Program-made: the position numbers and the translations under genes
Shown here: piece after piece, positions 6,024 to 12,865 of the stretch
Numbering within the stretch: the stretch's first letter is position 1
Layout of the letters: every line of letters starts with the position of its first letter
Notes under the pieces: model-generated
What the model was told of the DNA's origin: nothing
The model's database searches: none
Seen by the model: only the letters and a program-made list of their open reading frames with translations
Assembly (NCBI GenBank): GCA_038259455.1
Contig: JBBSOT010000082.1
Span: 1 to 15,248 of the forward strand
Length of the DNA: 15,248 nt
Direction of reading: 5' to 3'
Source of the DNA: CAMYMG01 sp038259455
GTDB taxonomy: Bacteria > Pseudomonadota > Alphaproteobacteria > Rhizobiales > Rhizobiaceae

Positions 6024-6037
6024 CTGATCCAGATCAG
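6024..6037 (+). promoter_or_regulatory. FNR/FixK-type operator upstream of the DUF302 gene
   Basis: CTGAT-CCAG-ATCAG contains the exact TGAT-N4-ATCA core recognised by FNR, FixK and FnrN-type regulators and has symmetric 5-bp arms. If centred at -41.5 it predicts a transcription start near 6072, leaving a leader of about 50 nt before the GTG at 6124. The -10 match there (GACACT at 6060-6065) is weak. Control by an oxygen-responsive regulator encoded elsewhere is the simplest reading, because the local Crp/Fnr protein lacks the FNR-type recognition residues. Confidence 0.6.
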
Positions 6038-6123
6038 TGACGTACAGTGCGATTGCGCCGACACTGTTCGCCAGAGGTCTAGAGCACATTCTGCGGACCG
6101 TGTCCCATCAGATGGAGAAGGCC

Positions 6124-6510
6124 GTGAGCTATCATTTCAGCAAGACCATTGCGATGCCGATGAAGGAAGCGATTGAGCATGTCACGGCAAGCCTCGCAGC
6201 CAAGGGGTTTGGGGTCCTCACGACAATCGACGTCAGCGCGACGCTGAAAAAGAAACTCGACGTAGATTTCCGCCCCTATGTGATCCTGGGCGCCTGCAAC
6301 CCGGGATTCGCCTACGAAGCCCTCCAGCAGGAGAGCAGGATCGGCACGATGCTGCCATGCAACGTGATTTTGCAGCAGGCCGATGCAGAGCACGTTGAAG
6401 TCTCAGCCGTGGATCCGATCGCCTCTATGAAAGAGGTCGGCAATCCGGGCCTCGCCTCGATCGCAACACAAGTGCGCGACCTGCTGAAGCAGGCCGTCGA
6501 GGCGCTTTGA
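6124..6510 (+). CDS. DUF302 domain protein
   Basis: 128 aa from the GTG at 6124, chosen because GGAG ends 6 nt upstream and family members typically begin MSYHFSKT; ATG at 6112 and earlier codons are possible but have poorer support. The domain spans nearly the whole protein. Visible hallmarks are EAIEHVTASLAAKGFGVLTTIDV, the turn GACNPGFAYEAL (56-67) and MLPCNVILQ (76-84), with Cys58 and Cys79 at conserved-looking positions. DUF302 proteins are small cytoplasmic alpha/beta proteins of unproven function, often near oxidative or nitrogen-oxide stress genes. An FNR-type box lies 86 nt upstream of the start. It is followed 58 nt later by the permease gene and may head that operon. Confidence 0.88.
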   Translation: MSYHFSKTIAMPMKEAIEHVTASLAAKGFGVLTTIDVSATLKKKLDVDFRPYVILGACNPGFAYEALQQESRIGTMLPCNVILQQADAEHVEVSAVDPIASMKEVGNPGLASIATQVRDLLKQAVEAL

Positions 6511-6568
6511 CCTTGGTGTCCCATCCGGGCGCATCCCCGAAGAGGGAGATTGGCCCGCGGAGTTCATC

Positions 6569-7813
6569 TTGTCTGCATTAGCGACAACCGATCCTGCCGT
6601 GCCGCAACGGCTTCTACGATCGCTGACGCTGACGCATACAGTCCTCTATGGTCTGGGCGTCACTATTGGCGCTGGAATCTACGTGCTGGTGGGTGTCGCA
6701 GCCGGGCGCAGTGGGATGCACGCGCCATTGGCATTTATCGGTGCCGCGCTGGTGATGTCCTTCAGTGCAGCGTCGTTTGCCGAGCTCGGAACGCGGATGC
6801 CTGTCAGTGCAAGCGAGGCGGCGTATGTCGAAAGAGCTTTCGACCGGCGCTGGCTCAGCCTCTCAGTGGGCCTTCTGGTCGTTCTTACGGCGACCATATC
6901 GGCGTCGACGATCACCGTTGGGAGTGCTGGCTATATCCGCGTCTTCGTCGACCTTCCGGCGCCCTGGATCATAACGCTGGTGGCCATTGCGATGGGGTCG
7001 ATCTCGTGCCTGGCGATCCGCCAATCCGTCACCGTCGCCGGCGTCATGACATTGATCGAGGTCGGTGGGCTTCTGCTTGTCATTGCCGCTGGATTGGGGT
7101 CGGGAACGGAAATCGTTACCAGACTTCCCGAGATTGTGCCGTCTTCCGGTGACATGGCAGCATGGGTAGGGCTCTCTGGAACGACGTTGATCGCGGTTTT
7201 CGCCTTCATCGGTTTCGAACATCTCGTCAACATCGCCGAAGAGATGAAGAACCCGTCGCACACGTTGCCGCGCGCGCTTTTCCTGACGCTTGGGTTGACC
7301 GCGCTTATCTATGCGCTTGTCGTTTGGATAGCGCTAATTGCAGTGCCGCCTGAAGAGCTTGCCCAGTCCCCCGCGCCTTTGGCGCTGGTTTTCGAACGGC
7401 TTACGGGCTTGCCGTTGGCGACCATGAGCACGATCGCCGTCGTAGCGACTCTCAACGGGATCATCGTCCACATCGTCATGATCGCACGGGTTCTTTATGG
7501 CCTGGCAAGCCAGGGAAACCTTCCGATTGCCCTTACCCGCCTGAACCCGATGACCGGGACGCCGCTCCTTGCAACGCTGATCGCCGTGGGCGCGATCCTT
7601 GCGCTGGCACTTTCGGTGCCATTGGCCGGGCTTGCCGATCTGACCTCCCGCCTGACCCTCATCATCTTCGCGATCGTCAATGTCGCCCTTCTTCGGATTA
7701 AGTTCCGCGAGACCTCTCCACCTCCCGGTGTGTTCGTGTGTCCGCGCTGGGTACCTGCTGCAGGACTTACCTCAAGCCTGGCACTGCTTTTGTTCGATCA
7801 GGTCGCGGGGTAG
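6569..7813 (+). CDS. APC-superfamily amino-acid permease
   Basis: 414 aa. The TTG at 6569 is the best start: no in-frame ATG precedes the first membrane helix, and GGAG lies 6 nt upstream. The family signature GLGVTIGAGIYVLVG (about 29-43) forms broken helix TM1, and FAFIGFEHLVNIAEEMKNP (about 211-229) is the TM6 region with the substrate-site glycine and the conserved E-E-x-K-N-P loop. About 11-12 hydrophobic segments are visible, and the protein is slightly short for APC carriers because of a compact C-terminus. It should import an amino acid or amine by proton coupling; the substrate cannot be told. Its TAG overlaps the GTG of the next gene (7811-7815), indicating coupling, and it lies between the DUF302 and phosphoketolase genes. 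Confidence 0.88.
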   Translation: MSALATTDPAVPQRLLRSLTLTHTVLYGLGVTIGAGIYVLVGVAAGRSGMHAPLAFIGAALVMSFSAASFAELGTRMPVSASEAAYVERAFDRRWLSLSVGLLVVLTATISASTITVGSAGYIRVFVDLPAPWIITLVAIAMGSISCLAIRQSVTVAGVMTLIEVGGLLLVIAAGLGSGTEIVTRLPEIVPSSGDMAAWVGLSGTTLIAVFAFIGFEHLVNIAEEMKNPSHTLPRALFLTLGLTALIYALVVWIALIAVPPEELAQSPAPLALVFERLTGLPLATMSTIAVVATLNGIIVHIVMIARVLYGLASQGNLPIALTRLNPMTGTPLLATLIAVGAILALALSVPLAGLADLTSRLTLIIFAIVNVALLRIKFRETSPPPGVFVCPRWVPAAGLTSSLALLLFDQVAG

Positions 7814-8886
7814 TGGGCTTGGATCACGAGGCGCAGTCAGGACAACGCAGCCGGATCGGCGGTCATGCATTGGCGATCGCCAGTATAGGCGGCGTTTTTC
7901 TCTGTCTCCTGATCGCTTGGCCATTCCTCGGCGCAATCACCTGGGGCGTTGCGCTTGCGGTGCTTTTTTCGCCGCTGCAGGTCCGGATCGAGGCAAAACT
8001 CAAACATCCCAACCTCGCGGCAGTGCTCTCTGTCGGCATCGTGGCAATCGTGGTCATCGTCCCGGCGGCGTTTGTCGTCGAAAGCCTCGTCACGGAGGCA
8101 GCATCCGGCGCGTTGTCCATCCAGGAACGTATCGCAAGCGGTGAGCTGCAGAAATTGCTCGACACCTACCCCACGGTCGCGCCGCTCGGCGCGTGGATCG
8201 ACCGGGAGTTCGATCTCCCTTCCATGATGGCAACAATCGCTACATGGCTGAGCAATATCGGAGCAACCATCGTCAAGGGTTCATTTCTCCAGGTCGCTGA
8301 GGTCTTTCTTACCTTCTACCTGCTGTTCTATTTCCTGCGCGACCGGGTGGCGGCCAATACCGGGCTCAAGGCTTGGCTACCGCTTGCACCCGAAGAAGTC
8401 GATCTTCTGTTCCGGCGCGTTGTCGGCACGGTGCACGCCACCGTGTATGGCACTCTTGCCGTGGCCGCGGTGCAGGGGGTGTTGGGCGGTCTCATGTTCT
8501 GGGCACTGGGTTTGCCCACTCCACTCCTTTGGGGGCTCGTGATGGGCCTGCTGTCGATCGTCCCGGTGCTTGGCGCCTTTATCGTCTGGATTCCTGCGGC
8601 GGTCCTTTTGATGCTGGACGGCAGCTGGGCGCGGGCCTTGATCCTCGTGGTTTGGGGCGCAATCGTCGTTGGCGGGATCGATAATGTGCTGCGGCCGATC
8701 TTTGTCGGCAACCGCCTGCAGCTTCACACCATCCCTGCATTCTTGTCGATCATCGGCGGGCTCTTCTTGTTTGGCGCCCCCGGCTTCATACTGGGGCCAC
8801 TCGCGGCCACGGTGACGATGCTTCTCGTGTCGCTCTTGAACCGGCGCGCAGCCGACGGCGCCCCGCATACCCGCGCATCGGAATAG
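7813..8886 (+). CDS. AI-2E-family transporter (YdiK/PerM-like)
   Basis: 357 aa from the GTG at 7813, which overlaps the permease stop and begins MGLDHEAQSG; the frame is open upstream but that part lies within the permease gene. Two membrane helices near the N-terminus (about 22-60), a third (about 72-95), a soluble middle segment (about 96-155), and a cluster of helices from about 160 onward follow PF01594 topology. Motifs typical of the family are FYLLFYFLRDR and the C-terminal IDNVLRPIFVGNRLQLHTIPAFLSIIGGLFLFGAPGFILGPL. Members were named for autoinducer-2 export, but many have other roles such as sodium/proton antiport or small-molecule efflux. It is followed after 24 nt by the phosphoketolase gene. 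Function in this cluster is unknown. Confidence 0.9.
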   Translation: MGLDHEAQSGQRSRIGGHALAIASIGGVFLCLLIAWPFLGAITWGVALAVLFSPLQVRIEAKLKHPNLAAVLSVGIVAIVVIVPAAFVVESLVTEAASGALSIQERIASGELQKLLDTYPTVAPLGAWIDREFDLPSMMATIATWLSNIGATIVKGSFLQVAEVFLTFYLLFYFLRDRVAANTGLKAWLPLAPEEVDLLFRRVVGTVHATVYGTLAVAAVQGVLGGLMFWALGLPTPLLWGLVMGLLSIVPVLGAFIVWIPAAVLLMLDGSWARALILVVWGAIVVGGIDNVLRPIFVGNRLQLHTIPAFLSIIGGLFLFGAPGFILGPLAATVTMLLVSLLNRRAADGAPHTRASE

Positions 8887-8910
8887 TCCGCCCTGAAACA
8901 GGAATTTGAT

Positions 8911-11322
8911 ATGACCATACCCCCTGAAATCGCAGTCCTTTCGACGCAATCTCATCTTTCCGATAGCGAGATGCATGACATCGACGCCTGGTGGCGCGCG
9001 GCAAATTACCTGACGATCGGACAGATCTATCTGCTCGACAATCCGCTGCTGCGCGAGCCGCTGCTGCTGGAGCACGTCAAGCCTCGGCTGCTCGGGCACT
9101 GGGGCACGTCGCCTGGCCTGAGCTTCATCTATGCACATCTCAATCGCATTATCCGAAACCGCGACACCAACATCATTTATATCTGCGGACCCGGTCATGG
9201 CGGACCGGCTATGGTAGCCAATACCTATCTCGAAGGGACCTATAGCGAACTTTATCCCGACATTACGCTTGACGAAGCCGGGCTGAAGAAACTGTTCCGG
9301 CAGTTCTCGTTTCCGGGCGGCATTCCAAGCCACGCTTCGCCCGACCTGCCAGGCTCGATCAACGAGGGCGGCGAACTCGGTTATTCACTGTCGCACGCAT
9401 TTGGCGCTGCCTTCGACAATCCGGACCTGATCGTCACCTGCGTTGTCGGCGATGGCGAGGCCGAGACAGGGCCCCTGGCTGCGGCCTGGCATTCAAACAA
9501 GTTCCTCAATCCAGCACATGACGGGGCCGTGCTGCCCATTCTGCACCTCAACGGCTACAAGATTGCCAACCCGACGGTTCTCGCGCGCATCCCCGAAGAG
9601 GAACTGCGGGCGCTGTTTGTCGGCTATGGCTATGAGCCGCTGTTCGTCGAAGGAGATGAGCCATCGCTGATGCATGAGCGGATGGCGGTGGTGCTCGACG
9701 AGGCGATGGACAAGATCCGCGCCATTCAAGAAGAAGCGCGCGCGTTTCCCGACACGCCGGTCAAGCGGCCGAACTGGCCGATGATCATCCTGCGCAGCCC
9801 CAAGGGCTGGACAGGCCCGAAGGAAGTAGACGGCCTCAAGACCGAGGGGTTCTGGCGGTCGCACCAGGTGCCGCTGTCGGGCATTGCCGAAAACCCCGAG
9901 CATCTGCGTCTGCTGGAGACATGGCTGAAGAGCTATCTGCCGGAAGACCTTTTCGATGCGAACGGGGCGCCGGTTGCTGCGATTCGCGCCACGGCGCCAG
10001 CCGGTACGCGGCGGATGAGCGCCAACCCGCATGCCAATGGCGGCGCGCTGCGCCGGTCGCTTATCATGCCGGATCTGGCCGACCACGCGATCGAGGTGCT
10101 GGCGCCGGGCTCGGTCAAGGCGCAAGCAACCAAAACCATGGGTGAGTTTCTGGGCTGCGTCATGAAATTGAACGAGGCGACAAAAAACTTCCGGATTGTT
10201 GGCCCAGACGAGACCGCCTCAAATCGCCTTCAGGATGTGTTCGAGGTTACCGAGCGCGCCTGGATGGAAACGATCGAGCCCTATGACGTCCACCTCGGAC
10301 AGGCGGGACGGGTCATGGAAATCCTCTCCGAGCACACCTGCCAGGGTTGGCTCGAAGGCTACCTGCTGACCGGCCGGCATGGCCTGTTTTCCTGCTACGA
10401 AGCCTTCATCCACATTGTCGATTCCATGTTCAACCAGCACGCCAAGTGGCTGGAGGCTTGCGGCGACATTCCGTGGCGCCGGCCGATTTCGTCGTTGAAT
10501 TATCTGCTTTCCAGCCATGTCTGGCATCAGGAGCATAACGGTTTCAGCCATCAGGACCCTGGCTTCATTGACGTTGCTCTCAACAAGAAGGCCGATGTCG
10601 TGCGTGCCTATCTGCCGCCGGATGCCAATACGCTGCTGTGCGTCACCGACCATGTTCTGCGGACATGGAACCGCATCAACATCATCGTGGCGGGCAAGCC
10701 GCCTCTCTGGCAGTGGCTGTCGATGGAAAAGGCCATCGTGCATTGCCGGGCAGGCGTTGGCATCTGGGATTGGGCCTCGAGCGACGGGGGCGCCGATCCT
10801 GACGTGGTCATGGCCTGCGCGGGCGATGTCCCGACGCTGGAAACGCTCGCCGCCGTCCAGATCCTGCGCGAAGAAGTTCCGGACCTGCGCATTCGCGTCG
10901 TCAACGTCGTCGATCTGATGGCGCTCCAGCCGAGGGAGGTTCATCCGCACGGTTTGTCGGACGCCGACTTCAACGCCATGTTCTCAGGCAACAAGCCGGT
11001 CATCTTCGCCTATCACGGCTACCCGTGGACCATACACCGCTTGACCTATCGCCGGCTCAACCACGACAATTTCCATGTGCGCGGCTACAATGAGGAAGGC
11101 ACGACGACGACGTCGTTTGACATGACCGTCATGAACGGTCTCGACCGCTTCCATCTGGTGAAGAATGTGCTCGACCGGGTTCCAAAGCTGGCAGCCGTGC
11201 GCGAGAGCTTAAGCCAGAAGATGGATGCCAAGCTGCTCGAACACCGCGCCTATATCCGCGCCCATGGGCAGGACATGCCGGAGATCCTGAACTGGCAATG
11301 GCACCAGGAGACCCCCGGCTGA
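8911..11322 (+). CDS. xfp: Phosphoketolase (xylulose-5-phosphate/fructose-6-phosphate)
   Basis: 803 aa, the normal full length. This thiamine-diphosphate enzyme splits xylulose 5-phosphate (and often fructose 6-phosphate) with phosphate into acetyl-phosphate plus glyceraldehyde 3-phosphate (or erythrose 4-phosphate). Active-site features are present: GHWGTSPG (His63), CGPGHGGPA (His97), IPSHASPDLPGS (His141), the cofactor motif GDGEAETGPLAAAWHSNKFLN (from Gly180), and SHQVPL (His318). Three domains follow in the usual order: N-terminal (to about 370), middle (about 380-590, including LEGYLLTGRHGLFSCYEAF) and C-terminal. AGGA lies about 8-10 nt before the ATG. No acetate kinase or phosphotransacetylase is nearby, so the fate of acetyl-phosphate depends on genes elsewhere. 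The upstream FNR-type box suggests induction in low oxygen, which is inference. Confidence 0.97.
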   Translation: MTIPPEIAVLSTQSHLSDSEMHDIDAWWRAANYLTIGQIYLLDNPLLREPLLLEHVKPRLLGHWGTSPGLSFIYAHLNRIIRNRDTNIIYICGPGHGGPAMVANTYLEGTYSELYPDITLDEAGLKKLFRQFSFPGGIPSHASPDLPGSINEGGELGYSLSHAFGAAFDNPDLIVTCVVGDGEAETGPLAAAWHSNKFLNPAHDGAVLPILHLNGYKIANPTVLARIPEEELRALFVGYGYEPLFVEGDEPSLMHERMAVVLDEAMDKIRAIQEEARAFPDTPVKRPNWPMIILRSPKGWTGPKEVDGLKTEGFWRSHQVPLSGIAENPEHLRLLETWLKSYLPEDLFDANGAPVAAIRATAPAGTRRMSANPHANGGALRRSLIMPDLADHAIEVLAPGSVKAQATKTMGEFLGCVMKLNEATKNFRIVGPDETASNRLQDVFEVTERAWMETIEPYDVHLGQAGRVMEILSEHTCQGWLEGYLLTGRHGLFSCYEAFIHIVDSMFNQHAKWLEACGDIPWRRPISSLNYLLSSHVWHQEHNGFSHQDPGFIDVALNKKADVVRAYLPPDANTLLCVTDHVLRTWNRINIIVAGKPPLWQWLSMEKAIVHCRAGVGIWDWASSDGGADPDVVMACAGDVPTLETLAAVQILREEVPDLRIRVVNVVDLMALQPREVHPHGLSDADFNAMFSGNKPVIFAYHGYPWTIHRLTYRRLNHDNFHVRGYNEEGTTTTSFDMTVMNGLDRFHLVKNVLDRVPKLAAVRESLSQKMDAKLLEHRAYIRAHGQDMPEILNWQWHQETPG

Positions 11323-11332
11323 CATCCGTCAG
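11319..11332. terminator. Small hairpin at the convergent gene ends
   Basis: CTGAC-ATCC-GTCAG spans both stop codons, where the phosphoketolase and VIT genes converge with only 6 nt between them. It is a 5-bp stem without a T tract, so it is at best a weak bidirectional terminator. Confidence 0.2.
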
Positions 11333-12024
11333 ATCGCGGTGCCGAACAAGGCGCCAATGCCAGCGGTCAGCGCCATGGCAAAGGCACCCCAGAAGGTGAC
11401 GCGCAACGTCGCCTTCATCACATGTGCGCCGCCTGCCTTGGCGCCGATTGCGCCTAGCAGAGCCAGGAAAAGCAGCGAGGCGGCCGACACGCTCCAGACA
11501 AGCGAAGCCTCCGGCGCAAGCAGGACCATGGCCAACGGCATCGCCGCACCCACGGCGAATGTGGCAGCCGACGTCAGTGCGGCTTGTATCGGGCGTGCCG
11601 TGGTCATCTCGGAAATGCCGAGTTCATCATGCGCGTGGGCGGCAAGGGCATTCTTGGCCATGAGCTGTTCGGCGACCTGACGGGCAAGCTCTGGCGTCAC
11701 GCCTCGTTGGACATAGATGTCTGCCAGTTCAGCACGCTCGAACTCCGGCTGAGATTGCAGTTCCAGCCGCTCGCGGTCGAGATCGGCATTCTCCGTATCC
11801 GACTGGGAACTGACAGAGACATATTCGCCAGCCGCCATCGACATGGCGCCGGCTACAAGCCCCGCCACTCCAGCGAGCAACACCTCGGAGCTGCCCGCAG
11901 CAGCTGAGGCGACTCCCACGATGAGACTTGCTGTGGAGACGATCCCGTCATTGGCTCCGAGGACGGCAGCGCGCAGCCAGCCGATGCGCGAGACCAGATG
12001 ATTTTCGGAATGCAGCCTGCTCAT
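11329..12024 (-). CDS. VIT/CCC1-family Fe2+/Mn2+ transporter
   Basis: 231 aa. Starts with HSENHLVSRIGWLRAAVLGANDGIVSTASLIVG, the family's hallmark first helix with Asp26-Gly27. A second helix (about 48-65) carries MSMAAGEYVSVSSQSDTE. A charged cytoplasmic region (about 78-140) is rich in Glu (RERLELQSQPEFERAELADIY), matching the metal-binding domain of plant VIT1. Three more helices complete the five-helix plan. The likely function is removal of ferrous iron or manganese from the cytosol, driven by protons. The ATG overlaps the OsmC stop (ATGA at 12021-12024), so the genes are coupled. The N-terminal HSENHLVSR form is typical of bacterial members with no ferritin-like extension. Confidence 0.92.
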   Translation of the reverse strand: MSRLHSENHLVSRIGWLRAAVLGANDGIVSTASLIVGVASAAAGSSEVLLAGVAGLVAGAMSMAAGEYVSVSSQSDTENADLDRERLELQSQPEFERAELADIYVQRGVTPELARQVAEQLMAKNALAAHAHDELGISEMTTARPIQAALTSAATFAVGAAMPLAMVLLAPEASLVWSVSAASLLFLALLGAIGAKAGGAHVMKATLRVTFWGAFAMALTAGIGALFGTAI

Positions 12025-12425
12025 GGTTTTCTGCGGATGACGCCACTCAGCTCCGTCGCCGCGGCGACCGTGTTCGAGATCGTGCCGTATTTGCGGACGT
12101 TCTTGTGAAGCAGTTCCAACCGCTGATCGGTTTCGCCGGTTTCAACCGTCAGGACGTAGTCGATCGAGACGATCTTTGGCGGGCTGTCCTGACGGACGGC
12201 GTGAAGCGCGACGGTGACGTCCGTAAAGTCGAAACGCAGCATCGGTGCGACACGCTCGATCCCCTTGATCATGCAAGCGGCGACGGCAGCGAGCAGCAGT
12301 TCTGCCGGATTGAAGGCGTCGAGGCGACCGCCAAGATCTGTATTCAGGTCGATCTGCGCGCTCCTGGTAGTCGCCAGGGAGCCGTGCGCATCGACGCGCC
12401 GGGCCTCCACCGTGTATTCGAGCAT
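12021..12425 (-). CDS. OsmC-family protein
   Basis: 134 aa from the ATG at 12425, chosen because GGGGAGGT ends 5-6 nt upstream; a possible upstream start would add only 8 residues and has no such site. The OsmC/YhfA fold is indicated by GGRLDAFNPAELLLAAVAACMIKGIERVA, which holds the conserved Cys51, and by strand patterns IVSIDYVLTVETGE. The second active-site Cys of peroxide-reducing OsmC/Ohr proteins would lie near residues 114-117, which here read GTIS within HKNVRKYGTISNTVA. It may therefore not be a classical thiol peroxidase, but belong to a single-Cys subfamily. It heads an operon with the VIT transporter, suggesting a stress or metal-linked role. Confidence 0.88.
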   Translation of the reverse strand: MLEYTVEARRVDAHGSLATTRSAQIDLNTDLGGRLDAFNPAELLLAAVAACMIKGIERVAPMLRFDFTDVTVALHAVRQDSPPKIVSIDYVLTVETGETDQRLELLHKNVRKYGTISNTVAAATELSGVIRRKP

Positions 12426-12865
12426 TATACACCTCCCCAATGTGCGCACCCACCCGACGATAGCATCGCAGCCTGCCGGCGAATTGATCAGGGTCAGTTA
12501 CGCCCGACACAGGCGCTCCGGTCTGAGCGGCAATGGATGCTTGAAAGAGTTCATCACGCTTTCGCCTGACACGGGAGACAAGCGAGCGGCTTGCCTTTGG
12601 CGTGCGAGATTCTCGACTGTGTAAAATCCGGAATATGAAACCCCTAAAATCCATAGATTTCGGTTAGAAATCGAATCCCTTCCTCTCCGCCACTGACACC
12701 GCGTATGACGTGGTTTATGAACGGCAAGGACAAGATTGCTGCGGACAGTCCGGACTTCATCCCGACCAAAATTGCACGCTTCGTCTTAAATTGCCCTGGC
12801 AACAGTGCCTTGGCCACTTGTCCTGGAAGTCGTGCCGTCACGTAGACTGGGGGTTGTCCAAGCCG
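12426..12865. other. Non-coding stretch holding a tRNA-Ser 3' fragment
   Basis: 440 nt between the OsmC start and the asparagine synthase stop, with no convincing gene. It has an AT-richer centre (about 12610-12670) that includes a small hairpin AAATC-CATA-GATTT (12648-12661) just before the tRNA-like fragment. Promoter elements for the OsmC operon must lie at its left end. I see no integrase, transposase or intact tRNA. Confidence 0.6.
12671..12692 (+). repeat. tRNA-Ser 3'-end fragment, candidate attachment site
   Basis: The 22 bases from TCGAAT to CCGCCA read as the end of a serine tRNA: TCGAATC of the T-loop, CCTTC as the 3' half of the T stem, CTCTCC as the acceptor 3' strand, discriminator G and encoded CCA. 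Neither the matching GGAGAGG 5' acceptor strand nor the 5' half of the T stem (GAAGG) is present upstream, so this is not a functional tRNA. Site-specific integrases commonly use tRNA 3' ends and leave such a copy at the far end of the inserted element. Because it runs on the plus strand, the element would lie to its left. Confidence 0.6.

Noticed and set aside
8377..9333. 318-aa minus-strand open frame
   Set aside because: It spans the junction of the AI-2E-family and phosphoketolase genes on the opposite strand and has no recognisable domain, only Arg/His/Gln-rich sequence typical of antisense frames.
12644..12841. 65-aa minus-strand frame ending in SGGEEGIRFLTEIYGF
   Set aside because: The SGGEEGIR string is what the antisense of a serine tRNA 3' end encodes; the same peptide occurs as a mis-annotation next to tRNA genes. 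The tRNA fragment at 12671-12692 explains it.
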